DNA from: a virus
Direction: 5' to 3' (one strand)
Virus record (IMG/VR): IMGVR_UViG_3300008122_000039
Location: 1 to 22,817 of that record
Length of the DNA stretch: 22,817 nt
Shown here in pieces: positions 1 through 7,690 of this stretch. Every line of letters starts with the position of its first letter. Positions within the stretch are counted from its first letter, which is position 1. The position numbers and the translations under genes were made by a program. The notes under the pieces are model-generated. The model did not search any database and was not told the origin of the DNA. It worked only from the letters and a program-made list of their open reading frames with translations.

Positions 1-1
1 A

Positions 2-499
2 CCTGAATCAAACGATATATCATTTGATATTGATGGCCCATTATTTTATAATATTAATTTATCAGATATAGATAAAAAAAATCTTTCTACTTTTGAAGAT
101 AAAGAAAATTTAGGTTTAGTTGAATATTATATTAACAATTTTGAGAGAGATGACGATTTCATTGCTCAATTAAAAGATTCTTCTATGTTCCAATGTTATT
201 TGAGAGAAAATAATATTGATCCAACTTATATATTAGAATATCCAATTGAACGTAATGAATATGAAGATTTAAAAATTACTTATATAATTATTGAAGATGA
301 AATAACTAAAGGATCAACTAATTTTATACAATTAGAAAATAATGCAAGTAAAGAACCTAAAATTATTGAAGATGTTGAAATTGATGCAGCAGATGCCTTT
401 ACATCCCAATATGAAGATAATTATGCTAAATTGCCATTAATGGTATTCAATATTTGGGGATGGGAATCAGAAGTTAGATTAGTAGTATCAGGAAAATAA
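2..499 (+). CDS. Unknown protein, C-terminal part (5' end outside window)
   Basis: The frame is open from the first bases of the window and ends at TAA 497-499, so this is the C-terminal 165 residues of a longer protein. An internal ATG at 185 is not needed as a start, because the upstream codons read as normal protein (acidic, rich in Asn, Ile and Asp). The C-terminus has a hydrophobic and aromatic stretch (LPLMVFNIWGWESEVRLVV). I recognise no domain. It is followed after one base by the next rightward gene, so the two are probably co-transcribed from a promoter outside the window. A morphogenesis role is possible from the late-gene context but is not shown by the sequence. Confidence 0.75.
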   Translation, partial: PESNDISFDIDGPLFYNINLSDIDKKNLSTFEDKENLGLVEYYINNFERDDDFIAQLKDSSMFQCYLRENNIDPTYILEYPIERNEYEDLKITYIIIEDEITKGSTNFIQLENNASKEPKIIEDVEIDAADAFTSQYEDNYAKLPLMVFNIWGWESEVRLVVSGK

Positions 500-500
500 A

Positions 501-776
501 ATGAATAATTTATGCCCACCATGTGTTAGTAAATTAACCATTGAAGAACAAGTAACTAGAATTAAAAATCTTAATTATAAAATTAGATCATCTAATATGA
601 AAAATGTAATTAATGATGAATATTATAAAAAAGTTAATCGACCAAATTTTTATTATGAGATGGGTAATGATAAAGCTGAAACTGCAACAGACCGCTTTAG
701 TGAAGCTGAATATCTAAAAGAAATGAACTCCATTTTAGAAATGGAGTTGGATTTGCCACCTGAAATTATTGATTAA
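501..776 (+). CDS. Small unknown protein, 91 aa
   Basis: ATG at 501 lies one base after the previous stop, and AGGAAAA about nine bases upstream serves as a ribosome binding site. The protein has an N-terminal CPPC pair (residues 5-8) and a helical, charged remainder. No family is recognised. It ends in a 3-base overlap with the stop of the leftward gene at 773. An 8-bp hairpin (727-734 with 740-747) lies inside the coding end but has no T-run, so it is not a normal intrinsic terminator. CPPC could be redox-active or bind metal, but nothing else supports that. Confidence 0.7.
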   Translation: MNNLCPPCVSKLTIEEQVTRIKNLNYKIRSSNMKNVINDEYYKKVNRPNFYYEMGNDKAETATDRFSEAEYLKEMNSILEMELDLPPEIID

Positions 777-1027
777 TTAGATGTGATAGCTTTTAGATAG
801 TAAGCGCAGTGTTCAAATAGTTTGGCGGTTGCCTTTTCACGGGCTGCTTCCATTCCTTTAACTTGATCATATTTTAATTCGTCAAACACATTTGATGATT
901 CAACGATTTTAAAGTTAGACAAAGTTGTAATTACGCAAATTGTGAGAGTCCCATCAAAAAAGTATCGTACATCTTTTATCTGGTTTAAAACAAAATCTTG
1001 CGTTAATTCAATCTTAGGTATATTCAT
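773..1027 (-). CDS. Phage protein of N4 gp49 / Sf6 gene 66 family
   Basis: The 84-aa protein matches the pattern of the small phage family named after N4 gp49 and Sf6 gene 66. It has a central LTICVITTLSNFKIVESS strand pair, then an FDELKYDQVKGMEAAREKA helix, and an acidic or aromatic C-terminal helix around FEHCAYYLKA. Length is typical of the family. The function of the family is unknown. Its start overlaps the end of the GIY-YIG gene upstream by four bases (ATGA type), so it sits at the promoter-distal end of the leftward gp4-gp54 operon. Assignment is from remembered family pattern, not from a search. Confidence 0.72.
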   Translation of the reverse strand: MNIPKIELTQDFVLNQIKDVRYFFDGTLTICVITTLSNFKIVESSNVFDELKYDQVKGMEAAREKATAKLFEHCAYYLKAITSN

Positions 1028-1686
1028 GGTTTAAATCCAAAGTAGCTTTTACTATATAACGTATTTAGTAGATCATAATCGGCATCTAAAATTTGATCAA
1101 ATTTAATATGGCTCGTTGAAATACGACCACCAATATAACCATTAATATAAAGTTCTGAATATTCAAGCATCCGTAAATCGATTTGAAGCTTCATCTCAAC
1201 ATAGTTCATTTGTCCGTCTGATATACATAATACTAGAATATTACGTTTAAAATCAGACCATCCTTCTTTTTCGACTTTTTCCATAATATAGTTTGAGCTA
1301 CTATAATATTTTTTCCAATCGGATTCAGCCTTAATCATTTTCTTTTTCTTATTGACCATACGAGGTTTTTTGGTCCATAATTGCTTTTGACCAATATATA
1401 AGCGACCCGTTGAAATTTCTTCAATTAAGTAAATCATGCCATGAGCTTCTTTAATACTAGTAGAATTAAATATCTCACCTTTATAATACCACGGGTTTTC
1501 ATAATCAGTATCAATGATTTCATATACTGGCATTGGCTGTTTAACTGGTTTTTTTATAGCAGCCTTTTTTGCACCAACTTTTTTTACCGGTGCCTTCGCT
1601 ATTGTCGTTGTTTTTGATCTAGTTGTTTTTGGTTTAGATTCAACAACTTCAATAGCTGCTGAATCTACTTTTTTACGTGCTGCCAC
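1024..1686 (-). CDS. GIY-YIG-type nuclease domain protein with basic N-terminal tail
   Basis: This 220-aa protein starts at GTG (1684-1686), immediately after the gp54 stop, with AGG about nine bases upstream. Residues 1-50 are a Lys/Ala/Thr-rich, probably disordered tail. The nuclease core shows MIYLIEE (84-90), LYIGQK (96-101), the ESDWKKYYSSS segment (121-131), and a Glu in NYVEMKLQ (E164) that fits the catalytic Glu. This arrangement is seen in free-standing GIY-YIG proteins of T4-type and cyanophages. Such proteins are homing nucleases or nucleases of unknown target. The YIGQK rather than YIG-S/T variant is usual for this subgroup. Its place directly behind a baseplate gene suggests late expression. 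Confidence 0.75.
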   Translation of the reverse strand: MAARKKVDSAAIEVVESKPKTTRSKTTTIAKAPVKKVGAKKAAIKKPVKQPMPVYEIIDTDYENPWYYKGEIFNSTSIKEAHGMIYLIEEISTGRLYIGQKQLWTKKPRMVNKKKKMIKAESDWKKYYSSSNYIMEKVEKEGWSDFKRNILVLCISDGQMNYVEMKLQIDLRMLEYSELYINGYIGGRISTSHIKFDQILDADYDLLNTLYSKSYFGFKP

Positions 1687-2550
1687 TTAGAAAGACCTAT
1701 TGTATGCGGTAGAATTACTATTACTTAGGGGTAACCATGATTTGAACGATAATGATATCATTACGTTTAATACTGTACTAGAGTTACCATAAGAAATATC
1801 CATTAAACCAATATTCACTGGATAGGCTTCGTATAAGATAATACCGTATGCATCGGCACCAGAATCATTCTGCAAATATAACTTGACATCTGAAACATAT
1901 TCATTATAAAAGTTCATGGTATTATTACCAAAGTTCATAACACATGATTGCCATAATTCAAAATATTCACGCGAGTCTAAGTTACCATCGGCATAGAATG
2001 ATAATGAAATAGGTTGATATGATGTAGACCACGGCATTTTAAAATTAACCGAGTTAGATTTAAAATCGATAGTCTGTAATGAACGTTCCGGGAATGTTGC
2101 CATATTACATTTAACGTTTACAGAACCATTTTTATTAAGAGTTGATTCAACGCCTTTAATTTTACTCGCTAACGCACTTGTATTAACCGCATGCGTAGAA
2201 CCACCGCCAGAAACACCCCGAGGTAAATTAAATTCAGCTCTAAAACGGCTTGACTTCATTACACCGTTTTTAAAATGTGCCATATAGTCATATATAGAAT
2301 TGTCTCTATTATTACCTTTGGCATTTAAGTTACCGGCCGAAGATGAGAACAATCCACTTGATCCACTGCCTAATTTACTAGAGAGTAAGTTATTTACCAA
2401 ATTACCAGCCGAATTAATAGCACCATTTACCATATTGGTTAGACCATTGGCATAGCTAGAAATAGAATTAGATACGGTATTTACCACACTATTCTTTACA
2501 GTAGACGCAAAGCTTTTTAGGCCGCTTGCTGCCATTTTTAATAAGCTCAT
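1687..2550 (-). CDS. 54: Baseplate tail-tube initiator, gp54-like
   Basis: The 287-aa protein has a low-complexity Ser/Asn/Gly N-terminus (about 1-75). A tail-tube-type fold follows, with MATFPERSLQTIDFK, MPWSTSYQPISLSFYAD (strand pattern before the conserved aromatic), YFELWQSCVMNF, and a final LNVMISLSFKSWLPL strand. T4 gp54 and the tube protein gp19 share this fold. Length (T4 gp54 is 320 aa) and position next to gp48 and gp4 favour gp54, which starts tube polymerisation on the gp48 cap of the baseplate. ATG 2548-2550 overlaps the stop of the gene before it (ATGA). A second tube protein would have to be elsewhere in the genome; if none exists this could be gp19. Confidence 0.72.
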   Translation of the reverse strand: MSLLKMAASGLKSFASTVKNSVVNTVSNSISSYANGLTNMVNGAINSAGNLVNNLLSSKLGSGSSGLFSSSAGNLNAKGNNRDNSIYDYMAHFKNGVMKSSRFRAEFNLPRGVSGGGSTHAVNTSALASKIKGVESTLNKNGSVNVKCNMATFPERSLQTIDFKSNSVNFKMPWSTSYQPISLSFYADGNLDSREYFELWQSCVMNFGNNTMNFYNEYVSDVKLYLQNDSGADAYGIILYEAYPVNIGLMDISYGNSSTVLNVMISLSFKSWLPLSNSNSTAYNRSF

Positions 2551-3062
2551 TGTGCATTGTTTCCTTTAAATCGTGCAATTGGTAATACGCTAACTAGATC
2601 ATAATATTTTGGATTTATAACAATAAATTTACTTTCTAATCTATTGTACAAATAATTTTTATATGCAAAATTATAAATACCTATCTTTACTAATCCATCT
2701 AAGAATGGGTATATTCGTTTAAATAGTTGTTTTTTATCGCCGCGTGTTTGTGTATGTAAATGTGTTAATGTATTCATTATTTTGGCTCTATTGTCATGAT
2801 CTAAATAGTGCAAATTAAATCCAAAAAAATGATCTTCTAATGGTCGTACAATTAATACTAATGGAAATTTATCCCAGTATCCATTGGTATTACCAACTGC
2901 CGCATTATATTTGTATAAAACTAAATCACATAACGGCGGGGCTTTCCTATTGTTTAAAGTGATAGATTCTTGTATCTCACCTTTTTTATAAAAATTTGGT
3001 ATCTGCTTAATTTCATTGCTTAACCATTGGATAGCTAACTTTTCCTTGTTATTTTCTATCAT
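2547..3062 (-). CDS. Conserved T4-type phage protein, probably virion-associated
   Basis: This 171-aa protein carries a distinctive motif, YWDKFPLVLIVRPLEDHFFG followed by FNLHYL (about residues 63-87), and a Tyr-rich IYNFAYKNYLYNRL segment. I recall an equivalent 'DKFPLV...GLNLHYL' protein in T4-type marine and cyanophages, where it is annotated only as structural or hypothetical. It lies between gp4 and gp54 with stop-start overlaps on both sides (TAATG at 3060-3064, ATGA at 2547-2550), so it is translated together with head and baseplate proteins. A packaging or virion role is inferred from context; the reaction or partner is unknown. Confidence 0.65.
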   Translation of the reverse strand: MIENNKEKLAIQWLSNEIKQIPNFYKKGEIQESITLNNRKAPPLCDLVLYKYNAAVGNTNGYWDKFPLVLIVRPLEDHFFGFNLHYLDHDNRAKIMNTLTHLHTQTRGDKKQLFKRIYPFLDGLVKIGIYNFAYKNYLYNRLESKFIVINPKYYDLVSVLPIARFKGNNAQ

Positions 3063-3529
3063 TATTTTTTAACCTTTTTATTGTATAGATGCTCTTCTGT
3101 AAGAATTACAAATTGCCAACCGCGATCTTCTGCATATTTTTTTGCATGCTGCCATTTATCCATATTGACCTGATATACATAACATTCATTGAGATATGAT
3201 TCCATCTTTTTACCTTTTTTACGTTCAGGTTTGATTGTCTGCATATAAGGTTTAATCTCAACAAGCATTGTTTTAATACCATCACGTGTCTGCATTTTTA
3301 AAACAAAGTCTAAATGATATGTTCTCATTTTTTGATCAGCTGAAGACCAGTATGGGACTTGTACGTCTTCAGAGTTCCATTGAATAACGCTTGGATTCAT
3401 ATCCGCCCAATGAGCAAATTTAATTTCCCATGATGACCTCATTTTAATATTATTAAGGTCTCCAATATATTTGGCCGGATTTTTAGGATAAAATTGCTTA
3501 ACCTCGGGCCATCCTTTTTTCTTGTTCAT
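3062..3529 (-). CDS. 4: Head completion protein gp4 (gp50/gp65)
   Basis: The 155-aa sequence follows T4 gp4 (150 aa) closely: FYPKNPAKYIGDLNNI, RSSWEIKFAHWAD (E35), NPSVIQWNSEDVQVPY, a Tyr-His-x-Asp-Phe segment (D74) and LVEIKPYMQT (E91, K93). E35, D74 and the E-x-K pair have the layout of a PD-(D/E)XK nuclease fold, as known for this family. In T4 the protein completes heads after DNA packaging so that tails can join. The start ATG 3527-3529 has AAAGGA about six bases upstream. It is the first gene of the leftward morphogenesis operon and diverges from gp48. Confidence 0.9.
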   Translation of the reverse strand: MNKKKGWPEVKQFYPKNPAKYIGDLNNIKMRSSWEIKFAHWADMNPSVIQWNSEDVQVPYWSSADQKMRTYHLDFVLKMQTRDGIKTMLVEIKPYMQTIKPERKKGKKMESYLNECYVYQVNMDKWQHAKKYAEDRGWQFVILTEEHLYNKKVKK

Positions 3530-3548
3530 AATTTATCCTTTTATTTAT

Positions 3549-3558
3549 TATTTAAATA
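3549..3558. promoter_or_regulatory. Palindromic late-promoter-like box between divergent genes 4 and 48
   Basis: The 10-base palindrome TATTTAAATA reads TTTAAATA on each strand, one mismatch from the T4 late -10 box TATAAATA. Start sites six to seven bases beyond it would give leaders that keep both ribosome binding sites (AAAGGA for gene 4, AAAAGGA for gene 48). It is the only visible candidate in the 48-bp divergent gap. The call is inferred from spacing and similarity. Confidence 0.4.
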
Positions 3559-3577
3559 AAAAGTAAAAGGACTTGAA

Positions 3578-4960
3578 ATGAGCTTAAAAACGACAGTAAA
3601 ATATTTGCAAAGTGGTGAAATTTCATCTCCAGCATCATCAATATCAGGCGCAAATTTAGCGTCAGGGAATTTATCATCTAATTTTTTACCAATGAATTTA
3701 CCAATGCCTGATTTAACTGGCTCAGCAACTAGCCCGCTAAATCTTATTAATGCCGGATTAAACAATACCGCTTTAGGCGCTATTAGTAATGTTGGAAATA
3801 TAAATTCTTTACCCGGGGGCGGTGGTGGTATTATTGGTGGTATCGGTGGAATAGGTGGACTTACTGGTGGATTAGACGCAATTGGTGGTGGTATCGGTGG
3901 ATCAATAAACGGTATTGTACCAAATTTGGGCGATATGGCCGGGTCAATCGGAGGATCACTTACTGGTGCTATTAATGGCAGTATAGGATCTATTGGTAGT
4001 ACATTAAATACAAACTTAAACGCAATTAGCTCATCTATTAATGGTATTAAACAAGATATTGGTAATACTGTATCAGCGTTTAATAATGTTGCTTCGGCTG
4101 TTAAAAGTGGTGATATCGGCAAACTCGTAAGCACTGTTTTACCGTCATTATCATTTAATACAAGACCTAATACAAATATGTCTATATATTATCCGGAGAC
4201 ATTAAAGAACGTCGCTTTAAACCCAGCTCATATACATTTTCAATTTTTTAGACAAAATACACAAACTAAATTATCGTCTATTCATTTACCGATGCCGGAT
4301 GATATTCGTAACCCAAGTACAATTAACTGGGAAGCCACTGATTTTGGAATGATGGGTAATGCTGCGGTAAAAAGTATACAAGCGGTAAAAAGTGATAACG
4401 TTTCTAAGTCAGCAATTACAGATCAATTAAATTCAATGTCAGAGCGCGTTAAATCGGTCGCATTCTATCACGCAGCATCAGAGGTAGTAAATGGCTTAGG
4501 TGGTAACCAATTGTCCCCAGATGACATTATGGGAGCCACATCAGGTAAAGTTACTAACCCATATAAAACATTCTTATTCCGGGGTGTAAATTTCCGTACT
4601 TTTAGCTTCAATTTTAACCTGGTACCATTTTCAGAAGCAGACTGTGACAGTATTGATAAAATTGTTTCTAAATTTCGTGAACATTCATATCCAGACTTCG
4701 CGTCTGATAAAATGTTTTTCACATATCCAGATGAATGTCAAATTACTTATATGTGGGAATCCAGTCATAACAAGTGGCTAAATAGTTTTAAACGAGCAGT
4801 ATGCAGCTCTGTAGAAGCCAATTTTGCACCATTAGGTCAATGGGCTGCTTTACGAAATGGCTTCCCATATATGATTACATTATCTACTATATGGACTGAA
4901 GTTGAAATTATTACTAAAGGCGACATTAGTAGTAAAAATAATCAAGGACAACGAGGATAA
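3578..4960 (+). CDS. 48: Baseplate tail-tube cap, gp48-like, with Gly-rich N-terminal region
   Basis: The 460-aa protein is longer than T4 gp48 (364 aa). Its C-terminal half has the tube-cap pattern: FLFRGVNFRTFSFNFNLVPF, then FREHSYPDFASDKMFF, and a final AALRNGFPYMITLSTIWTEV strand set. gp48 caps the baseplate hub and receives gp54 and then the tail tube. Residues about 78-145 are a degenerate Gly/Ile/Ser repeat (GGIGG, GGSING, GSIGS) not seen in T4 gp48. ATG 3578 has AAAAGGA seven bases upstream. It opens the rightward baseplate operon. The gp48 call rests on fold pattern and neighbours (53, 27, 5). Confidence 0.75.
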   Translation: MSLKTTVKYLQSGEISSPASSISGANLASGNLSSNFLPMNLPMPDLTGSATSPLNLINAGLNNTALGAISNVGNINSLPGGGGGIIGGIGGIGGLTGGLDAIGGGIGGSINGIVPNLGDMAGSIGGSLTGAINGSIGSIGSTLNTNLNAISSSINGIKQDIGNTVSAFNNVASAVKSGDIGKLVSTVLPSLSFNTRPNTNMSIYYPETLKNVALNPAHIHFQFFRQNTQTKLSSIHLPMPDDIRNPSTINWEATDFGMMGNAAVKSIQAVKSDNVSKSAITDQLNSMSERVKSVAFYHAASEVVNGLGGNQLSPDDIMGATSGKVTNPYKTFLFRGVNFRTFSFNFNLVPFSEADCDSIDKIVSKFREHSYPDFASDKMFFTYPDECQITYMWESSHNKWLNSFKRAVCSSVEANFAPLGQWAALRNGFPYMITLSTIWTEVEIITKGDISSKNNQGQRG

Positions 4961-4962
4961 GC

Positions 4963-5490
4963 ATGTTCTTTAAATATCATGACACAATTCAATATGAAAT
5001 ATTTGGTACAGAATATCCATTAACTGATATTACAAAATCATCTATTACATTTGATAAAAATAAATTATTAATGAAAACTATTAATGTAAATAGCCGTACC
5101 CCCGAGCAAATTGCTGAAGATGAGTATGATGATCCCCATTTATATTGGACTATATTATTAGTGAATGATATAGTCGATCCTTTCATTGATTGGCATATGA
5201 TGGAAGATCATTTATATGAATATTGTAAACGCATTTATGGTGAAGAAGGAATGATGCAAATTCGTTATTTTATAGATAATGAAACTGATGAAATTATTAC
5301 TGGCGATCAAGAAATTTTATTTCGTGAAATGATGGAAAACGATGAAGTATTGCCAGAAAATATTGATTTTGTCCGTCATTTTGATTATGAAACATATAAA
5401 AATAATAATAAAAAAGTGATTAAAGTTATACCAAAACAATTAATCACTAAGTTTGTTGAAGATTTTAAATCGTCATTAAAAGGAAAATAA
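4963..5490 (+). CDS. 53: Baseplate wedge protein gp53
   Basis: The 175-aa protein matches T4 gp53 (196 aa) in its diagnostic core: an N-terminal FF-YHDTIQYE, an ITKSSITFDKN region, and NSRTPEQIAEDEYDDPHLYW followed by TILLVNDIVDPFIDW. The last part is the LysM-like segment conserved in gp53 proteins. The C-terminus is acidic and ends in a short amphipathic helix (KQLITKFVEDFKSSLKG) like T4's. In T4 gp53 bridges the wedges to the hub late in baseplate assembly. AGGA lies six bases before ATG 4963, two bases after the gp48 stop, so translation is probably coupled. Confidence 0.9.
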   Translation: MFFKYHDTIQYEIFGTEYPLTDITKSSITFDKNKLLMKTINVNSRTPEQIAEDEYDDPHLYWTILLVNDIVDPFIDWHMMEDHLYEYCKRIYGEEGMMQIRYFIDNETDEIITGDQEILFREMMENDEVLPENIDFVRHFDYETYKNNNKKVIKVIPKQLITKFVEDFKSSLKGK

Positions 5491-5491
5491 T

Positions 5492-6643
5492 ATGTCTGGC
5501 GATAGAACGTTTACAAAAATAAAAGTTACCGTTGATGGTACAGATATGACCGATTCATGGTTTAATATTTATATATATCAAAGTGTGGATTCACCCACCT
5601 GGTCGTGCGAACTTTCTATTATGGACGCACGAAATTTATTTGAAACTATTCCGATTCAACACGGATCAGAAATTATTATCACATTAGGGACAACTGATAA
5701 TTGTCCAACTGATGATTTAATTGACTTTGTATTTTATGTATATAATGTAAGTGATAAAGGTATGCAGAACCAAAATTCTGAATCTTATATTTTAAAAGGT
5801 GTAACAAAGGCATTTTTAGAAAATAATATTGTCCGTATTAACCAAAAATATAATTCTATGAAACTTACGGATATTATTGCCGACGTTGCAGCCCAATCAT
5901 TCCCTGGTATGGCAATTGAGTTACCAACACCATCTGATAATAGTAATGAAGTGCTTATTAATAATTGGTCTCCATTTATCACTATTGGTTGGCTGTTAAA
6001 GCAAACACATAAAGATAACCGCGCAGACTTTTTATTTTATCAAAGTGATATCAGCAGTTTTAAAATAGATTCTATTGAAAGTATGTATAGTGATTCTAAA
6101 AATAAGTTAGATCAAATTATTACATATAAAGTAGAAAATATTACCGGGGAACGTAATCAATATAATATTATACAACATACATGGGATCATGTAGATGTGC
6201 AGCAAAACTTGCAAAATGGTTATTATAAATCTACTGTAGTGACATATGATTTCTTTAATAAAGAATGGGGCGAAAGTATTTATTCTCATGGCGATGACAG
6301 TAAAGAAGACTTACGAGTTGCACCACAATGGAAAGATTCTTTATTTGAGAATGCAGAAAAGGCTGCAATTTCTTTTATTCCTAAGATGCCAAAAGTTTAT
6401 ACATCAGAAACAGGCTATGATGATGCAGATAAATGGGTACCATCTCGCCGCGCGGTATTACAACGATTGGATAGTGAAAAATTCTCTGCACAAATGCGGG
6501 GAAGTGTCGGTCAATATAGATGGTTAGGAAAACATATTTATATTGATTTGCCAAGTAATAAAGCTGAAACTATTGTACATCATATCACACCATCAATGTA
6601 TCTAAATAACTTTGAATTCGTAAAAATGAGGATGGAAGAATGA
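5492..6643 (+). CDS. 27: Baseplate central hub protein, gp27-like
   Basis: The 383-aa length equals T4 gp27 (391 aa). The N-terminal tube-like domain shows SWFNIYIYQSVDSPTWSCEL then MDARNLFETIPIQHGSEIII, which parallels the 'LTMRDSLYG...GNEIIQISV' part of gp27. A middle segment (FITIGWLLKQTHKDNRADFL) parallels the gp27 'YLSYVREVALAVGSDKFVF' region. Three gp27 subunits join the gp5 trimer to the tube in T4. ATG 5492 follows AAGGA and the gp53 stop; its TGA overlaps the gp5 ATG. Sequence identity is low, so the call depends on length, pattern and the gp5 neighbour. Confidence 0.75.
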   Translation: MSGDRTFTKIKVTVDGTDMTDSWFNIYIYQSVDSPTWSCELSIMDARNLFETIPIQHGSEIIITLGTTDNCPTDDLIDFVFYVYNVSDKGMQNQNSESYILKGVTKAFLENNIVRINQKYNSMKLTDIIADVAAQSFPGMAIELPTPSDNSNEVLINNWSPFITIGWLLKQTHKDNRADFLFYQSDISSFKIDSIESMYSDSKNKLDQIITYKVENITGERNQYNIIQHTWDHVDVQQNLQNGYYKSTVVTYDFFNKEWGESIYSHGDDSKEDLRVAPQWKDSLFENAEKAAISFIPKMPKVYTSETGYDDADKWVPSRRAVLQRLDSEKFSAQMRGSVGQYRWLGKHIYIDLPSNKAETIVHHITPSMYLNNFEFVKMRMEE

Positions 6644-7464
6644 GTGGTAATCGTAATAACGAGTTCTCATTTGGTGACTTTACATGGTGGACAGGCATAG
6701 TTGAAGATGTAGAAGATCCGTTACAAGCAGGTCGGGTAAAAGTTCGTATTTTTGGATATCATTCTAATGACAAAAATATTATCTCGACCGCAGCCCTACC
6801 ATGGGCAATGATCGCTACTTCTACAATGAGTGCTAGTTATCAAGGTATTGGTATTATGCCACATATGCTTGTTAAAGGTACTCATGTAGGCGGATTTTTT
6901 GTTGATGGACCAAGTGCTCAGCTACCATTAGTTTTATTTACTTATCCTGGTATGGGTAAAAATGGACCAGATGTAGATAAATTATCTCGTGGTGAAGTTG
7001 TTCAGAAAAAGATGGATTCAGCTGGACAATGGACCGAAAAAGCATCAGGTGCTGCTCCAAAATATCCACATAATAAGGTGATTAAAACACCAAGTGGCCA
7101 TATTATTGAATTAGATGATACACCTGGTAAAGAACGTATTCATATCGTTCATAAATCAGGAACATATCATGAATTTCATACTGATGGTACAGTCGTATCT
7201 AGTGTTAAAGGCGATAATTATCAAATTGTTCAAAAAGGATTATTTATACATGTACATGGTAATGCTAATATCGTTGTAGATGGTAATGTTCAAGAAACAA
7301 TTAAAGGAAATAAAACTTCTAATATCACCGGTAATTATACAGTTACATGTAATTCTTATTCAATGAAAACAAAAGGTTCATGGAGTAATAATGTTGGTTC
7401 ATCTGGACTTATTAAGTGTGGTGGGTCCCTTACGGAAAAAGCCGGAGTTATTTATTTGAATTAA
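6640..7464 (+). CDS. 5: Baseplate spike protein, gp5-like without lysozyme domain
   Basis: The N-terminal OB-fold (about 15-110) has WWTGIVEDVEDPLQ then GRVKVRIFGYHS, the signature of gp5/VgrG-type hub proteins. A linker with APKYPHNKVIKTPSGHIIEL follows, leading to a C-terminal beta-helix of short V-x-G-x repeats (GDNYQIVQKG, GNANIVVDGN, IKGNKTSNITGN). The 274 aa contrast with 575 aa in T4, where a lysozyme domain sits between OB-fold and helix; no lysozyme-like E-x-D/C-x-T pattern is present here. The trimeric spike punctures the outer membrane. A strong hairpin terminator follows directly. Confidence 0.88.
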   Translation: MSGNRNNEFSFGDFTWWTGIVEDVEDPLQAGRVKVRIFGYHSNDKNIISTAALPWAMIATSTMSASYQGIGIMPHMLVKGTHVGGFFVDGPSAQLPLVLFTYPGMGKNGPDVDKLSRGEVVQKKMDSAGQWTEKASGAAPKYPHNKVIKTPSGHIIELDDTPGKERIHIVHKSGTYHEFHTDGTVVSSVKGDNYQIVQKGLFIHVHGNANIVVDGNVQETIKGNKTSNITGNYTVTCNSYSMKTKGSWSNNVGSSGLIKCGGSLTEKAGVIYLN

Positions 7465-7488
7465 AAAAAGGACCGTGGGGTCCTTTTT
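7465..7488. terminator. Bidirectional intrinsic terminator (GGACC type)
   Basis: A GGACC/GGTCC stem (7470-7474 with 7479-7483), extended by A5/T5, has a four-base loop. T-runs occur on both strands. It ends the rightward gp5 operon and the leftward 58-aa gene. Confidence 0.85.
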
Positions 7489-7663
7489 AAACGTCTTCAA
7501 TTTCGGCTTTTTCCGCAATAATCAATTGATTATTTTGGTCCCTTCCAATAATAGTTGACTCTTTATTAATGCTTTGCAATTTCATATCAACTTGATTATA
7601 TAAGTCTTTATCTCGTAAAATATGAATTGTATTATTGTTGGCATTTAAAATTACAGTTTTCAT
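7487..7663 (-). CDS. Small unknown late protein, 58 aa
   Basis: ATG 7661-7663 to TAA 7487-7489 encodes 58 residues beginning MKTVILNANNNTIHILRD and ending in AEKAEIEDV. GAAGA lies about six bases upstream. A perfect T4-type late box, TATAAATA, is at 7682-7689 on the same strand, placing the start site just before the ribosome binding site, and a bidirectional terminator lies at its end. This complete promoter-gene-terminator cassette is the reason to accept so short an ORF. No family is recognised. Late timing suggests a structural or lysis-period role, but that is inference only. Confidence 0.7.
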   Translation of the reverse strand: MKTVILNANNNTIHILRDKDLYNQVDMKLQSINKESTIIGRDQNNQLIIAEKAEIEDV

Positions 7664-7681
7664 AACGAATCTTCAAAAATT

Positions 7682-7689
7682 TATTTATA
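7682..7689 (-). promoter_or_regulatory. T4-type late promoter, perfect TATAAATA
   Basis: Exact match to the T4 late consensus, 18 bases before the ATG of the 58-aa gene at 7663, in non-coding DNA just beyond the stop of the gene at 7691. It is the only exact match in the window with ideal placement. Confidence 0.6.
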
Positions 7690-7690
7690 T

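Noticed and set aside
727-747. 8-bp hairpin as terminator of the rightward unit
   Set aside because: It is inside the coding sequence and lacks a T-run on either strand.
2672-2679. Exact TATAAATA on the plus strand
   Set aside because: Inside a minus-strand gene with no rightward gene after it; AT-rich chance match. The same holds for 8299-8306 and 14423-14430.
3541-4134. 197-aa Pro/Ile-rich minus-strand ORF
   Set aside because: It is the mirror of the Gly-rich repeat of gp48 on the other strand and has no ribosome binding site; composition is an artefact of GGT/ATT codons.
6246-6527. 93-aa rightward ORF
   Set aside because: A shadow frame inside the gp27-like gene.
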